A stretch of DNA of 64,000 nt, from positions 19,837,013-19,901,012 of the forward strand of contig NC_064758.1 in the NCBI RefSeq assembly GCF_011397635.1, written 5' to 3'. Origin of the DNA: Epinephelus fuscoguttatus. Lineage: Eukaryota > Chordata > Actinopteri > Perciformes > Serranidae. The notes beneath the pieces were generated by a model, which was not told where the DNA came from, ran no database searches, and worked only from the letters and a program-made list of their open reading frames with translations. Numbering within the stretch: the stretch's first letter is position 1; each line of letters starts with the position of its first letter. This document shows, one piece after another, positions 37,533-49,689 of the stretch. The position numbers and the translations under genes are program-made.

Positions 37533-38095
37533 GGATTACTTCCATCCTGATATAATAGTCAATGACCTTGCATCTGTCAAGCTTGATCAGACAAACCCTT
37601 TGTTTTCACACCTGGTAGTGTTGAGGACTACACTTGACTCTGTCTTTCAAAGAGATAAGCTAATCTAAAGGGACCAACAAAAACATTTCTATGACAATGT
37701 TGGAAAACAAAAAGCCCAACGAGGAGCCTTGGAAAGTAGGAGCGGGCATGATATTATGATGTTTTGCTTTAAAAAATATCGAAACATGCAAACGATTAAA
37801 GGGGAAAGCTTTTGGCCACCTGTGTTATGGGGCATATTATTGAGCTTGGGTTTATGAGCCTATTTCAGTCAGTCTGGAAAGCGTTCACACCCTCACGTCA
37901 CTTCTATTAGCAATTATATATCCTGCTCTTTGCAGCTCAACTATCAGTCATATTCATCGTGCTTTTACCTCAACACCGCCAACTAACACTGACTCTAGAA
38001 ACTGTATGACAGCTTTAGATGGAGTGATCTTTATATTAAACTATCTACTGTTGAGTCTTTTTCCGTGGGAGTTCATTTCATGAGGCTATGCTACT

Positions 38096-38101
38096 AATAA
38101 A
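38096..38101 (+). terminator. Poly(A) signal AATAAA, possible end of edn3
   Basis: First AATAAA downstream of the candidate edn3 stop codons, about 560 bp after the last one, followed by a TG/T-rich stretch (GTGATTGTGATCTTTGCTT). Confidence 0.4.
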
Positions 38102-38539
38102 GTTAAAGATGAGTGATTGTGATCTTTGCTTCTGGGGCCACATGTTGCCTCCCACTGACCAGGAGTGGAGTTCTTGCAGTTTTTCTCTGCTGTGTCTCCA
38201 TTACTCTATTCCCCTGTCCAGTTTTTCCAGCCCTGTCACCTTGAAATTGTTATTATAAACAAATAATTTGAAACAGTCAATATGGTTTTAGGGAAATGTA
38301 AATAAGTAACAAATTCAAATTTCTATTAACATAGTTAAGAAATGTTGCTAATTAACGCACATGGCAAGTCGCAAAAAAGTTAATACCGGACCTAGCAGCA
38401 AAATGTTCACTAACAACCTATGTAATTTGTCTTATGCCAAAATAGGCAATCTTGCAATACGCTATCCACTCCAAGGCACCAGAGTGTGACCATTTTGGTC
38501 ATACATGCAACCTAAAATCAGTCAAGTTCAACTTAACAA

Positions 38540-38738
38540 ATTTAACATCAGCATGATACATGGAAAACGGAAGGTATTTTCAAAGAAGGCAATGCATGTA
38601 ACAGGCAGAACTTGACTCAGCGTCCCAGAACGTCAACAACCAACACACCCAGGATACCTGTCACGTCATATCTGGAAGTGGAAAGTAGATATGTGACAAG
38701 GTAGGCGTGAGAATGTGTTGCATTGATGCATGTAATGT
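38540..38738 (-). mobile_element. Dispersed repeat, about 540 bp family, copy 4 (internally deleted)
   Basis: On the minus strand it begins GCAACACATTCTCAC and reads ATCCTGGGTGTGTTGG, CTGTTACATGCATTG and AAATACCTTCCGTTTTCC. It then jumps straight to the family's right end (CATGATGCTGAT-like, seen on the plus strand as CATCAGCATGATACATGG). About 340 bp of the interior is missing relative to copy 1. Confidence 0.65.
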
Positions 38739-40720
38739 AGAACCAAAGTTCCCCATTGCAAGCCTTAGGCCTAAGCTGTTGGCAACAGGTGCTGAGGTTA
38801 GCACATTGAGCAGATTGGCGTGTAAATCACACCATGGCGAGCACAAATAATACTGGAAGCTGTAAGACTTGCCTGTGGGTCCCAGTCAGCTACAGCAGCA
38901 ACAGAGAGAGAGTTGTGATCAGGATGAGGATGGTGTTTTGGCGTTGCATCACTGTTGTAGGGTCTGTGAATGGAAGCACATCCAAAATGCTAAAACACAT
39001 TTGACAGCATCACCCAGATGTGCCGAACACTGGGATGAGGGAAAAAAACAGCCCTACAGCCCTATCCTTATCCCGGCTGCTTTCAAGCAACCTTAAGATG
39101 CAAGAGCAGAATGGATTTAGGACAAAATACTGAAGCAGTTGGCATTTACGCTGGCATATAGCCAAGATGTGACAAAGTTTAACACTACTCCTAATGCAGA
39201 AGTTTTATTTTTCAATATTCTATTTATTTTGTATTTTTAAATTTCCGAGCATAAGAGATGGGAAAATGTGTGTACAGTTAGGATATCACTAATGCGTATG
39301 GGAGCTGATAAAAAAAGGTAACATTAATAAAAATTATGTGCTGGGTGCGCCTAAATGAAAACGTTAGGCACAACAGTACAACCACTGTCAAGAGTTGGTC
39401 TGGAGACCTGCACTCATAGTGACTACAGCATTATCATTAAAATCAATCAGTATTTCCCTGACCTTAACCAAAGTGCTTTTGTTGCCTTAACCTAACCACA
39501 TACAGGAGTCTAGATGCTAACCCGGGATGCTGGTGTCGCAGTCCTGCACTTTGTATGCCCGCCATCCACCCAAATCACCTCCCTCAAAATCCAGGTACAT
39601 TAATGTAGTGTTTCATTAATTCAAATTAACTATATGTCTTAACATAATCCAGGCAGCGGTTGCATTGTCACTGCAATGTAACTGTGAATGCAATGTAGTA
39701 ATTTACAAATGTAATTTTTTGGAGACAGGGTTGATTTGTTCAGTAATTTGTTTGACTAACACTAAGGTAACAATTTTTTACTTGTTTATATTATTAAAAT
39801 GATTGCACCTTGTATAATTTTCTATCAACAGCAGCACTAATGCTTTTGTCACAAGAATACTACAGACAAGCTTTTGTGTTGTCTCTCTTTTATGTTGGGT
39901 ATTGTTGTGTCTCTCTGTACCAAGATGTACCTAATCATGCGGTGAACTCTCTAGTAAACAATCAGGAACAATGAAAACAGTAAGTGGAGAAGTATTTGTT
40001 CACACCTGTTGGGCTGTTGCCTTTGTAGTTACGGTGCACTGAGAGCATTCCCATGAAACTGGAGTTTAATGTGCCGAGACAATTCAAGAAAACACACTCT
40101 AAGTTTGGCACAACTTTCCAGTGTGCCCTGAAGCTTAGACTGGGATTACAATTTTTCTATATTTATAGGCTATTGATTTCCCCAATTTCTTGCCAAGAAT
40201 GTATCACCACTTGAAAAAACATTCATTGTTGCTAAATAGATTAATAAAAACATGGCATAGAGAATTATGCTGTTGCCTTTTTGAGCATATGCTACAGCTT
40301 GGATCAAAATGTTGACATCAAACATGTATTTCCATTCTGACAGTTTCAGTGATGTTATGTGACATAGTCATTCTGGTACAATAAAAGTAATGACTTTCCA
40401 AAAACTGCACCATGGGTCACCCTGTGCACAAGACATATATGTTGACTTCATGTACCATGAGAAACGTGTCTATGATTCAAAGATTGTCTGCACTCTGCTC
40501 TCAACTTGGAGGTGGCTGAGCCAACAGCTAACAGCGCTAACAGGGCAAACAACACTGACAGATGTTAACCAGGTGGATTTTGGGGGGTGGTACCGAAGGG
40601 TGGGCACAAAGCTCACACAATATTGCCATCCTGTGTTGTATAGCACTGTGCAAAGCAGTGCTGAATAGCTAACCAGTGGGATACACACATGAGACTCACA
40701 TGCACTAACATGTGCTAATA
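38739..40720. other. Non-coding stretch, no gene recognised
   Basis: Open frames are short and featureless. Around 39460-39600 the words CCTTAACCTAACCACATACA and GTCGCAGTCCTGCACTTTG suggest a fragment of a fish dispersed repeat, but I cannot define its ends. Confidence 0.4.
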
Positions 40721-42325
40721 TCATAGACTGTAAAAATAGAAGTAGCTACCATGACATCACTCATTGGATTCTGGACACCTGTTCTGAAGCATCGGGTTTG
40801 GTATTTCAGCCATCGCCATCTTGTTGGGTTTTTTTTTTACCAGGCTGTAAACATGTTCACTTTTGTTGTCGGGCATTTTAATGTGAGTGTTCATGGGGAT
40901 ATACCAAACGGCAATCCTCAGGCGCTGAAAAACTAAGCCAACGCAGAAGTGCAAGAACTGCAGTTCTTTGAATGGCCACTTGAGGCTGGCTCCAGGGGCC
41001 AGTCAATTCTCATAGACCCCCATGTTAAAATGCCCAGCTTTACAGCAGAAATAAACATGTTTACAGCTTGGTACAAAAAATGGTTTTGGTTTCTATAGCT
41101 GATTTCCCTTTTCATGATAACTGAAAAAAAACTCATCTGATTACATTTTATTAAGGCGTAAAGTTATCTTTCTATATAATGACGAAAACTCTGTCTGTGG
41201 GTGTGTCTGTTCCACGTTTTTCTCCTCACTGACTTGGTCAATCCATGTGAAATTTGGCACAGTGGTAGAGGGTCATGGGAGGATGCGAATGAAGCAATAT
41301 TACATCAATAGGCCAAAGGGGGGCGCTATAGCAACCGATTGAAATTGCAAACTTTGAATGGGCATATCTCATGCACCGTATGTCGTAGAGACATGAAACT
41401 TTGCACAGAGATGCCTGTCCTCATGAGGAACACATTTGCCTCAAGAACCCATAACTTCCAGTTATATAGATTTTCCGCCATTTTGAATTTTTTGAAAAAC
41501 ACTTCACAATCAATCTCTTCCTAGGAAGTTTGACCGATCTGCATGAAACTCGGTGAACATAATCTAGGGACCAATATTTAAAGTTCCCTCTTGGCAAAAG
41601 TTGGAAAACTTACTAAAACTGAGCTTCTATAAGGCAATGAATATTGCGGAGGGCGTGGATCATCACATAAAGGTGTATAACATCTCAAGGGTTTCACCGA
41701 TCACCACGCAACTTTGTCTGCATATGACCACACATAATCTGAGGGGACCCCTCCATTATTGACCCCATCAAACAAAATGGGATCGCTAGAGAGCTAATTT
41801 CTTATCTAGGCCTAACCGCCGTATCGATTTTTACTAAACTTGGTAGATATGTAGAACAGGACGCCTCAAGGTGACTGGAGAAATTTAACTCTAATTGGCA
41901 ACTGGGTGGCGCTATAACAACAGAAAAATGCTTAAAAATGGCTAAAATGCGACCGATCGCTGTGGCTCCCCCTGTGGACAAATGTTTGTTTGTTTTTTCT
42001 AATTTTGGAATTGACTAAGTCATGGCATGGTATGCCGTACATAATCACGGAAACTGTCAGTGTGTCATTCTATCAGTCAGTCATTCTGTCTGTCCCACGT
42101 TTTTCTACTCACTGACGTGGTCAATCTATGTGAAACTGTACATAGGCCGCTTTGAGTGACAGGCTGTCTGCTGATAGTGTCCTTGGCTTCTCAGTCAGCT
42201 CCACCCCTCCCTCCACCACAGCACCAGCCTCTTACCCAAATATGGTCACTCCTTGCTCCAAAAAACAAAATGGTGACTGCCAAAGTATCAAACTTGAGGC
42301 TTCAATTATTTTTTACAGTCTATGG
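40721..42325. mobile_element. Inverted-repeat element with CATAGACTGTAAAAA ends, split by a nested repeat
   Basis: TCATAGACTGTAAAAATAG at 40721-40739 is the inverse of TATTTTTTACAGTCTATGG at 42307-42325. The left part (GCAGAAGTGCAAGAACTGCA, TGGCCACTTGAGGCTGGCTC) and right part (GGCCGCTTTGAGTGACAGGC) are text I recognise as one widespread percomorph repeat. In intact copies these parts meet near AAAGTTAT / GGCCGCTTTGAG. Here the junction holds about 1 kb of foreign sequence (41165-42145). No transposase frame. Confidence 0.75.
41165..42145. mobile_element. Repeat of about 1 kb nested inside the element at 40721-42325
   Basis: Begins near AATGACGAAAACTCTGTCTG, with CCACGTTTTTCTCCTCACTG and GGTCAATCCATGTGAAA at 41210-41255. 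A second, partial copy of the same start lies at 42060-42140 (CCCACGTTTTTCTACTCACTG, GGTCAATCTATGTGAAA). It therefore contains a direct repeat of its own beginning, as a tandem or head-to-tail truncated copy would. No domain was recognised. Confidence 0.55.
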
Positions 42326-45300
42326 GATTGACTGGCTTCAGTGGCGATTCAATATTAACCTTTTGCTGCATTAGAGCATTAAACAGTCTGTGTTGTCTCC
42401 ATGGTTATACGGACGATTTCACTCTCACACATGAGCTCTTATCCAAGAATGGCACTGTAGCTTTAACTAAAAATAGATACAAACAAATGTGGTTACTTTT
42501 TACACTAACTATAAAGTAAATCTATTTAATGTTTACTGTCACTTGTGCAATTGTACTAAGTTAGATAACATGAAAATAAGCATTAGTTCCTTCTGTGTTG
42601 GGAACATATTTGCCCATAGCCATCTGTTGTAAGCCAGACTCCATGCAGAGAAAATAAGTACTCAAACTCAGCAGCGTAAAATACTTAAGTGGGAATATTT
42701 GAGTGCCTTAAGTCTTAGGGGGAATGTGGTCTAATGTGGGGAGGAGTGCAGCTGGATAGCCTGGAGTTTTATTGTCTGTCTGGCGCGTGGAAGGTCAACT
42801 GCTGTGCTTTAACCCTCGTTTTGCCAAAGTTGCTTACTCATGGAGTATTCATGTGTGCTGAATTGAATTTATGGTTCACTCTAGACTTGCCCCGCTAACA
42901 ATGACTGATATAAACTAACACCACATGCAGCTGTAAACATGCTCTCAATTCTCAGTGCTGTCTGTGGTGTCATTCCATATTTTATCTGTGGGCCAGTCCA
43001 TTGCACAGTATCTCATACATTTTGAATGTCGTGCTTTAAACTGTAAGACAAAATTGAGCAGCTGTACCTGCATATTCTCACAATGCACACATGATTTTTT
43101 TTTTTAGCTTGATACAGGTGAGAAATTCAAAAAGCAGTTTTCACTATAGAAATGGCAAGCAGCTGTGGTTGTGATGGTTTTCCTGTTATTGGGAGATCAC
43201 AAGTTCAATATCTCAAGATAAGAATGTTTTTACATGATAACAGCATCATTTTCTTGTTATCTGGAGGAAAGAAAATATAATTTTCTTGTGGTAATGGGTT
43301 AATTTTCTTGATAACTGGAGGAAATGTATTTTTGTTTGCACAAGAGAGACAGAGAAAATGAACCAGTTATTACAAGAAAGCCACTTTGTTATCGCAAGAT
43401 CGCGAGGTAGTTTTTCTTCAGATAGCAGGATTTTTTAAAACAGAATAGTAACGCTAACTAATGTTTTTTGTCTTTGTTGTTCTTAATAATAAATTATATA
43501 CATGTATATTTTGTTGTAAAGTAGAGAATATATTGCAAGTCACTGCATTTCTGCCACATAAACACCTTCCCCCTTATAAGACAGAACGTGAGACCAACCT
43601 GACCCTTTGAGGCTCTAATACCACCTATCATCCTGGAATGTCACGCTGTAAATAAGCCTATCCTGGAGCCTCAGCATGAACCTTCTGCAGTGAGCACCAA
43701 TAATAATGCTCAGAGAGAAAGACCCCATTCCCACAGAATACCCTGGGAAATATTTGTAGACATCCTGGCCACGCAACGGCAGGTTCAGGGCCCCTAGCGT
43801 GGCTTACAGTTTGTTGTTTGTATTCTGCTTCATTAGATGAGCAGACCTTTTGTGCCATGCAGTGAACTTTTGCTGGTTACAGACAGCTGAAAGACGCTAG
43901 CATCTGCTCCAACCACACAAACATTTTCAGACACAGTAATATCATGTTAATATTTTGCATAGTGTGTATTCTGGTTCTAGGTTTGGGTATAAAACATGTA
44001 GATAATCCATTAAAAAGGCACTGTTATGCTTGATTTGGTGCATAAAGCAGATCACAATTGTAAAAATAATCTAGTCTACACACAGTAATATTATGTTGCT
44101 CAAATACCTGATAACCTGATAGGGTGTGTCTTCATCATAATATTTGCAATAATTTTGTAGTAATGATTTTATTAACAGGATATATGTAATTAGGATGTAA
44201 TGATGCATTGAAGTCTCTGATGTTATGGTGAGAACATAACAGCATTCGAGCTTGTTTTTAATTTATGATGTGCATGAAAAACAATGATTTTGTGTTTAAA
44301 TACTAAATAAGGCACACAGTGTCAGATCCTTTTTGTAGTCCTGCTTCGTTGCTTTCCCAGAATGAGTGTAAAGCCACTTCCTTTCCTACAGTATGAATTC
44401 ACACGTATGTACTGCTTTCCTTTCGTACTTTGATGTTTTTCAAGATGTCCTTCAGTGGACTGAGACTCCAACTTGATGTTAAAGAGTCTGCGGTCTGCAC
44501 ATTTACAGCCAAAGTGTAGCCCAGTGGTGATAAACCCCGTCGAACCGTGTGATTTAGGACAAACAGGGCCACTAAATTCAAACCGATATGGATTATTAAA
44601 AAATGCTTGAGTTAAACATTTTAAGATGTGGTTGGAGTGATACACACACTATATCGCTCTGCAGGGAGTAGACCATAGAATTTGTGTAGAGGTCCAGATA
44701 CTGTCAATGTACACGACTGGAAGGTTGAGGCATTGCCCATTTAAACCTAACAACCACTATTTATCAGCTATAAAAAAAAAAGGTCCAGAAATTAATGTGT
44801 GAGTTTTCAAATTCTACAGTTTTCAAATAAGTGTATCGTCTGATTTTTTTAAAATAATCTAATTTGAAGTTTGTCGATTTAGCATGACAATCACAACCTA
44901 TTTCCTCCAGAAAAACATAACAAACAAACTAAATTTCAATGTAAAGACACATCTCACAAAAACAGTGAACCAATAAAAAAAAAAACAGATCTATTTTGTG
45001 ACTCTCTCGTCACTTAGATATCGCAACATTGCACCTGGACATTACTATTGGCTTACAATGGAGCCAGTTCAGAGATTAGAGTGAGTCCACAGTTGAGTAA
45101 CGTTTCTATATGTTCACTGAAAGGCTGCCAAACCTTTAAAAGTGCATTATATCTGTTTTCCAGGACACAGGTGATCTTCTCTAGAGGCATACAAATCATC
45201 ATTTCTGATGTCCACTTTGATATAGAGAGGGGGGAATCTGACCTCCAGGTTAATGCAATATACTTCCTGGAAACAGCAAGAGCTCGATCGCTAAATTTCC

Positions 45301-45753
45301 TGTAGCTTTGATTTAGTTTCAGATTTGTAACATTTCCTAGGAGAAAATGTCCTGGATCTGTGAATCGTCTGTTTGGTAAAATGCAGAGGTGGATCAGTTA
45401 AAAAGACTTACTCAGCCACAGTCTCTCCATTTTTAGAGAAGACTGAACTAATATTGCCCATATGTCCTTATGCCAATGAGGTTTTTATCTTTTAACGCTA
45501 CCGTTGGTAACTTTTATGGAAACAACTTTGTATTATATTTGCTGAAACTGTCACTACATTTGGAAATAAGTAAATGAAACGGAAAACCTGTGAAAAACAC
45601 GTAAACCATCTTTACTGACTGCTTGGAATGGCATTTACTAGATCTACCGCTGTGCATTGAAAACAACCAATCAGAGCTGAGTTTGTAGCACAGCTGTCAA
45701 TCACTGCTTGTGAGGTGCCGTCATACTGCCAAACTTAGCAGTGCTGATCAAAT
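42326..45753. other. Non-coding stretch, no gene recognised
   Basis: AT-rich. Around 43190-43420 several TTCTTGTTATCTGGAGGAAA-like phrases recur in both orientations and suggest an old repeat. A 107-codon minus frame (44322-44645) and an 85-codon plus frame (45048-45305) show no recognisable domain or splice context. Confidence 0.4.
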
Positions 45754-46490
45754 ATGAGTCATGATTCTGTTACTGTATTGCTGACAGAGGAGTTTAAGGT
45801 GGAAGTGGGACATCATCAAGGAGCTCTGAGCCCCTTCTTGTTTGCTATGGTGATGGACTGGTTGACAGATGAGGTAAGACAGGAATCTCCATGGACTATG
45901 ATGTTTGCAGGTGACATTGTGATCTGTAGTGAGAGCAGGGAGCAGGTGGAGGAAAATCTAGAGAGGTGGAGGTATGCCCTGGAAAGGAGAGGTTAGTTGT
46001 AGCAAGACAGAATACATGTGTGTGAATGAGAAGGACCCAAGTGGAACGGTGAGGTTACAGGGAGTAGTAGTAGTGTTTTTGGTTTACAGACAGTGGCACT
46101 GAGGAAAAGACAGGAGGCAGAGCTGGAGGTAGCAGAGATGAAGATGTTGAGGTTCTCTTGGCGAGAGACGAGGATGGATAGTATCAGGAATGAGGGCATC
46201 AGAGGGACAGCCCATGTTAGATGTTTTGGAGATAAAGTCAGAGAGGCCAGACTGAGATGGTTCGGACATGTTCAGAGGAGGGATAGTGAATATATCGGTA
46301 GAAGGATGCTGAGGTTGGAACTGCCAGGCAAGAGGCCTGGAGGAAGACCAAAGAGGAGATTTATGGATGTAGTGAAAGAGGACGTGAAGTCAGTTGGTGT
46401 GAGAGAAGACGATGCAGAGGATAGAGTTAGATGGAGGCAGATGATTTGCTGTGGCGACCCCTAAAGGGAACATCCGAAAGAAGAAGAATT
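45754..46490 (+). mobile_element. RTE-like LINE remnant, internally deleted, catalytic motif mutated
   Basis: The first frame (45754-45996) reads EEFKVEVGHHQGALSPFLF and MVMDWLTDEVRQESPWTM, then FAGDIVICSESREQVEENLE, an RT core. The catalytic FADD box reads FAGD, so one catalytic Asp is lost. After a frame shift, text jumps from VRLQG to TVALRKRQEAELEVAEMKML (46093 on), skipping about 75 residues of the family. It ends HVQRRDSEYIGRRMLRLELP to WRQMICCGDP. The 3' tail is AAAGAAGAAGAATTG, typical of the family. Flanks are unique. Confidence 0.85.
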
Positions 46491-47127
46491 GCTTATTTCT
46501 CACCTCTGACTTTTTCAGAAACATATTTCAGTATACTGTTTAGCTGTAAAGTGAGAACGTTTGTGACTCGGCCACCATATATGGAAAAAAAAAAAGATTA
46601 AATAAAAGTTACCAACTGCACCTTTAAGGAATTACTCTTAAACATTTTCATCTCTTCTGATAACCTGCACAAGGAAGGAAAAACACAGTTGAAGCTTTTC
46701 ATTTCCTTTTGTCAGTGATTTCATCTTTTCACTCCTTTTCTAAAATAATTACACACAGATGAGTGATTTAGGGCCATTTTCAAGATTAAGACTACAGTGA
46801 GATGAGAGTCCAGTGGTTATTACAGTGCCCTTGAGAACAAGTGTACTTTTAAGTTAATAAAAAGAGATAACATACTGGAGTGGCAAAATTTACTACTACT
46901 GACAAACTGTGCAGTCATTATCTGAACAAAAAGCAATTTCAAAAGCAATGTGGTCACTTATAAAGAGAGTAATAGGTATGACATGCACCAAAATAGAAAT
47001 TACCTGTATATAGCATTAACAGTCCAATAACTAACTAATAATTCACTGATCAATAAAACAAACAATGATATATCATTTTATAGAGACAGAGACGCAACAA
47101 TCTCTTAATATTTTGTAATAGCAGAGG
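46491..47127. other. Non-coding stretch, no gene recognised
   Basis: AT-rich sequence between two repeats. Nothing recognisable. Confidence 0.4.
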
Positions 47128-47650
47128 TGGGTCCAAGTCATTGTTTTCCACTTCACAAGTAAGTCTCAAGTCTCTGCACCCAAGTACCAAGTCAAGACTT
47201 AGAAGTCCCAAGTCCTAAACTTTAAATTTGGAGTCCTAAAAAAGTCTCAATGCGCTTTTCACCAAATATAATGCATATAATGCCATGTTCACAACAGATT
47301 AGATTCACATTTAATTTACAAAAAAACATAAAGGCTTTTTAAAATGTATTTTTATTTGTTAAGACAGGTTTGTTAAAATAAGTGCGACTGACCTTATTCA
47401 TAAAGATGTGGTGCTGATATTGCACTCAGCTGATATCTATAACTTTCTCTTCCCATACTGGCTAGGGGTAGGAAGATTTCAAATATTTTTTATGTCAAAA
47501 GGCTCAGCTCCAAGTGAAGTCACAGGTCATTGGTGTTATAGTCCAAGTTGAGTTAGATGTCTTTTTATTTAATTTTGTCAAATCATCAAATCTCATCTGA
47601 AGTCATCAAATCTGTGACTCGAGTCCAAGTTATGTGACTCGAGTCCATAG
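47128..47650. repeat. Dispersed repeat with AAGTC-rich ends
   Basis: The left part repeats CCAAGTC, TCTCAAGTC and AGTCCCAAGTCC; the right part repeats CAAATCTGTGACTCGAGTCC and CAAGTTATGTGACTCGAGTC. I recognise this as a common fish repeat, probably a non-autonomous DNA element, but its superfamily is not certain. It has no coding capacity. Confidence 0.65.
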
Positions 47651-48674
47651 TGTAGTATTGCTGAGGCTTCATGGGTCCCCCAAGCCATTTTTTTACATGC
47701 GGTCACATGCTGACACACGTGGAACAATATTCACTGACATGTGGTTCGAGGAAAACATATTTATACATGTGCACTTTAACAGCTCAGTGCTAAGAGACTT
47801 TACTGTTTATCACTCCACAGATACATTCATCACTTCACACATGCAGATGGTATCAGTCCATTTTTCCATGAGGCAGGTGTGTTGTTAGGAAGTAATGGTG
47901 TCTGACATACATGTACATAGCATGTTCATGTCTATCAGGGAGGCCCATTTACGTTTTTATAACCATCAGTGATGCACAGCATAACTCTGCTCTGCATCTT
48001 GAGGTTTTCATACCCTGAATTTGGAGAAAATATTTAATGTATGTAACCACTGCGTATCACAACAGTCATTAGATCTGAAGGTATATCTGGTGCTCTGTTA
48101 GTGTGTCTGACATGTGGCCTTGTTTCACAACATGCAACTGTATATTACTCATAGCGTGTGTTTTGGGTAATTGTCAGTCACATGCAGGGTTGTTGCAACA
48201 AAGGTTTATGTTTGGACTTGAAATAATGTATAGATAGAGATAATAGTTGTAGATTTGCCTCTGAGGGAAACTCTACTGCTGCAAACAGCCAAAAGAAACA
48301 CACATCAGAGTAGCTGTAGACACATTAAGTTGCGACACACAGCGCCCCTTAAGTGGCTAGTCGGAGTATTTATACTAACATGAACATACTACTTATATGT
48401 GAACAGCCTAAACACCAGAATCCATGTTGGTCTTGTATGTGTCATGTGTAGATATGATTTCAACCTCATGTTGTAACAGAGCTGCAGATAATGTGTGGTT
48501 AGGTTTGGGAACAGAAACCACTTGGTTAGGGTTAGGAAAAAATAATATTTTGGTTTAAAATACCCAGTTTTGTTGCAACAAACGGGGCTGGAAATGTCAC
48601 AATGTGTCTTTGAAAATACTCACTTTTTGTTGTTTGTTGGTTTTGAACAGTACACACACACACTTATAAACATA
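47651..48674. other. Non-coding stretch with a fragment of a fish dispersed repeat
   Basis: Mostly unrecognised. At 48495-48560 GTGTGGTTAGGTTTGGGAAC and TTGGTTAGGGTTAGGAAAA are of a GTTAGGTTTAGG-rich repeat type common in fish. No gene seen. Confidence 0.4.
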
Positions 48675-49275
48675 TATACTCACCGGCCACTTTATCAGGT
48701 ACACCTTACTAGTACTGAGTTGGACCTCCTTTTGCCTTCAGAACGGCCTTCATTCTTGGTGGCATAGATTCAACAAGGTGCTGGAAACATTCCTCAGAGA
48801 TTTTGGTCCATATTAACATGATAGCATCACGCAGTTGCTGGGCACCTGGTGTGGTCTTCTGCTGCTACAGCCCATCTGCTTCAAGGTTGGATGTGTTGTT
48901 GGTTCAGAGATGGTCTTCTGCAGACCTTGGTTGTAACAAGTGATTTGAGTTACTGTTGCCTTTCTATCATCTTGAACCAGCCTGGCTGTTCTCCTCTGCC
49001 CTCTGGCATCAACAAGGCATTTTCACCCAGACAACTGCTGCTCACTGGATATTTTCTCTTTTTCAGACCATCCTCTGTAAACCCTAGAGATGGTTGTGTG
49101 TGAAAATCCCAGTAGATCAGCAGTTTCTAAAATACTCAGACCAGCCTGTCTGGCACAAGTCTGGAACAACCATGCCACGTTCTAAGTCACTTAAATCACC
49201 TTTCTTCCCCTTTTTGATGTTCGGTTTGAAATCCAGCAGGTTGTCTTCACCGTGTCTACATGTGGTTGGCTGACA
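48675..49275 (-). mobile_element. Tc1/mariner-like transposon, internal-deletion derivative
   Basis: Left end CACCGGCCACTTTATCAGGT at 48681, the terminal repeat of a Tc1-like family abundant in fish. About 160 bp later, at 48838-48845, the text jumps from the transposase C-terminal side (GCATCACGCAGTTGCTG) to its N-terminal DNA-binding part (CACCTGGTGTGGTCTTCTGC). Several hundred bases in between, the catalytic core, are gone. The transposase would have been on the minus strand. The right end lacks a matching terminal repeat. It could move only if supplied with transposase and a second intact end, so it is almost surely dead. Confidence 0.8.
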
Positions 49276-49689
49276 GATGTGTGTTATCTATGCTCTCTTT
49301 AAAGCCACCACACTGCTTTAACAAAAACAGTAATTTTACAGCAACAGAACACGGGAGCTGCTGGTCTACTGCTGCATCTATCAGCTCATTTGATTGTGTT
49401 ATTGTGTGACTTTGGTGAATCCAAACTAACCACTCTAAAACACTAAAGTCCCACAATAACAATAACAAACTAACTAATCAAGGCATCAGTAGACCAGCAG
49501 CTCCTGAGTCCTGTGCGGTAAAATTCGTTTTTGTCAAAGGAGTTTGAGGTCTTTGAAGAGAGGGCAGTCTGAGGACAAGGTAAAGCTGTGAAAATATTCT
49601 AAATATAGTGTATACTTAAAATGATATCTAACTATTTTTGACATAGCTTATCTTTTGTGGCGGTACTCCTGCCAACTTTTCTACACCGA
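49276..49689. other. Non-coding stretch, no gene recognised
   Basis: Contains an inverted pair of short phrases: GGGAGCTGCTGGTCTACTGC at 49352 and GTAGACCAGCAGCTCCTGAG near 49489. This suggests a small foldback. Nothing else recognised. Confidence 0.4.

Noticed and set aside
44322-44645. 107-codon minus-strand open frame with several Cys residues
   Set aside because: The spacing of Cys and His fits no zinc-finger type and there are no exon borders.
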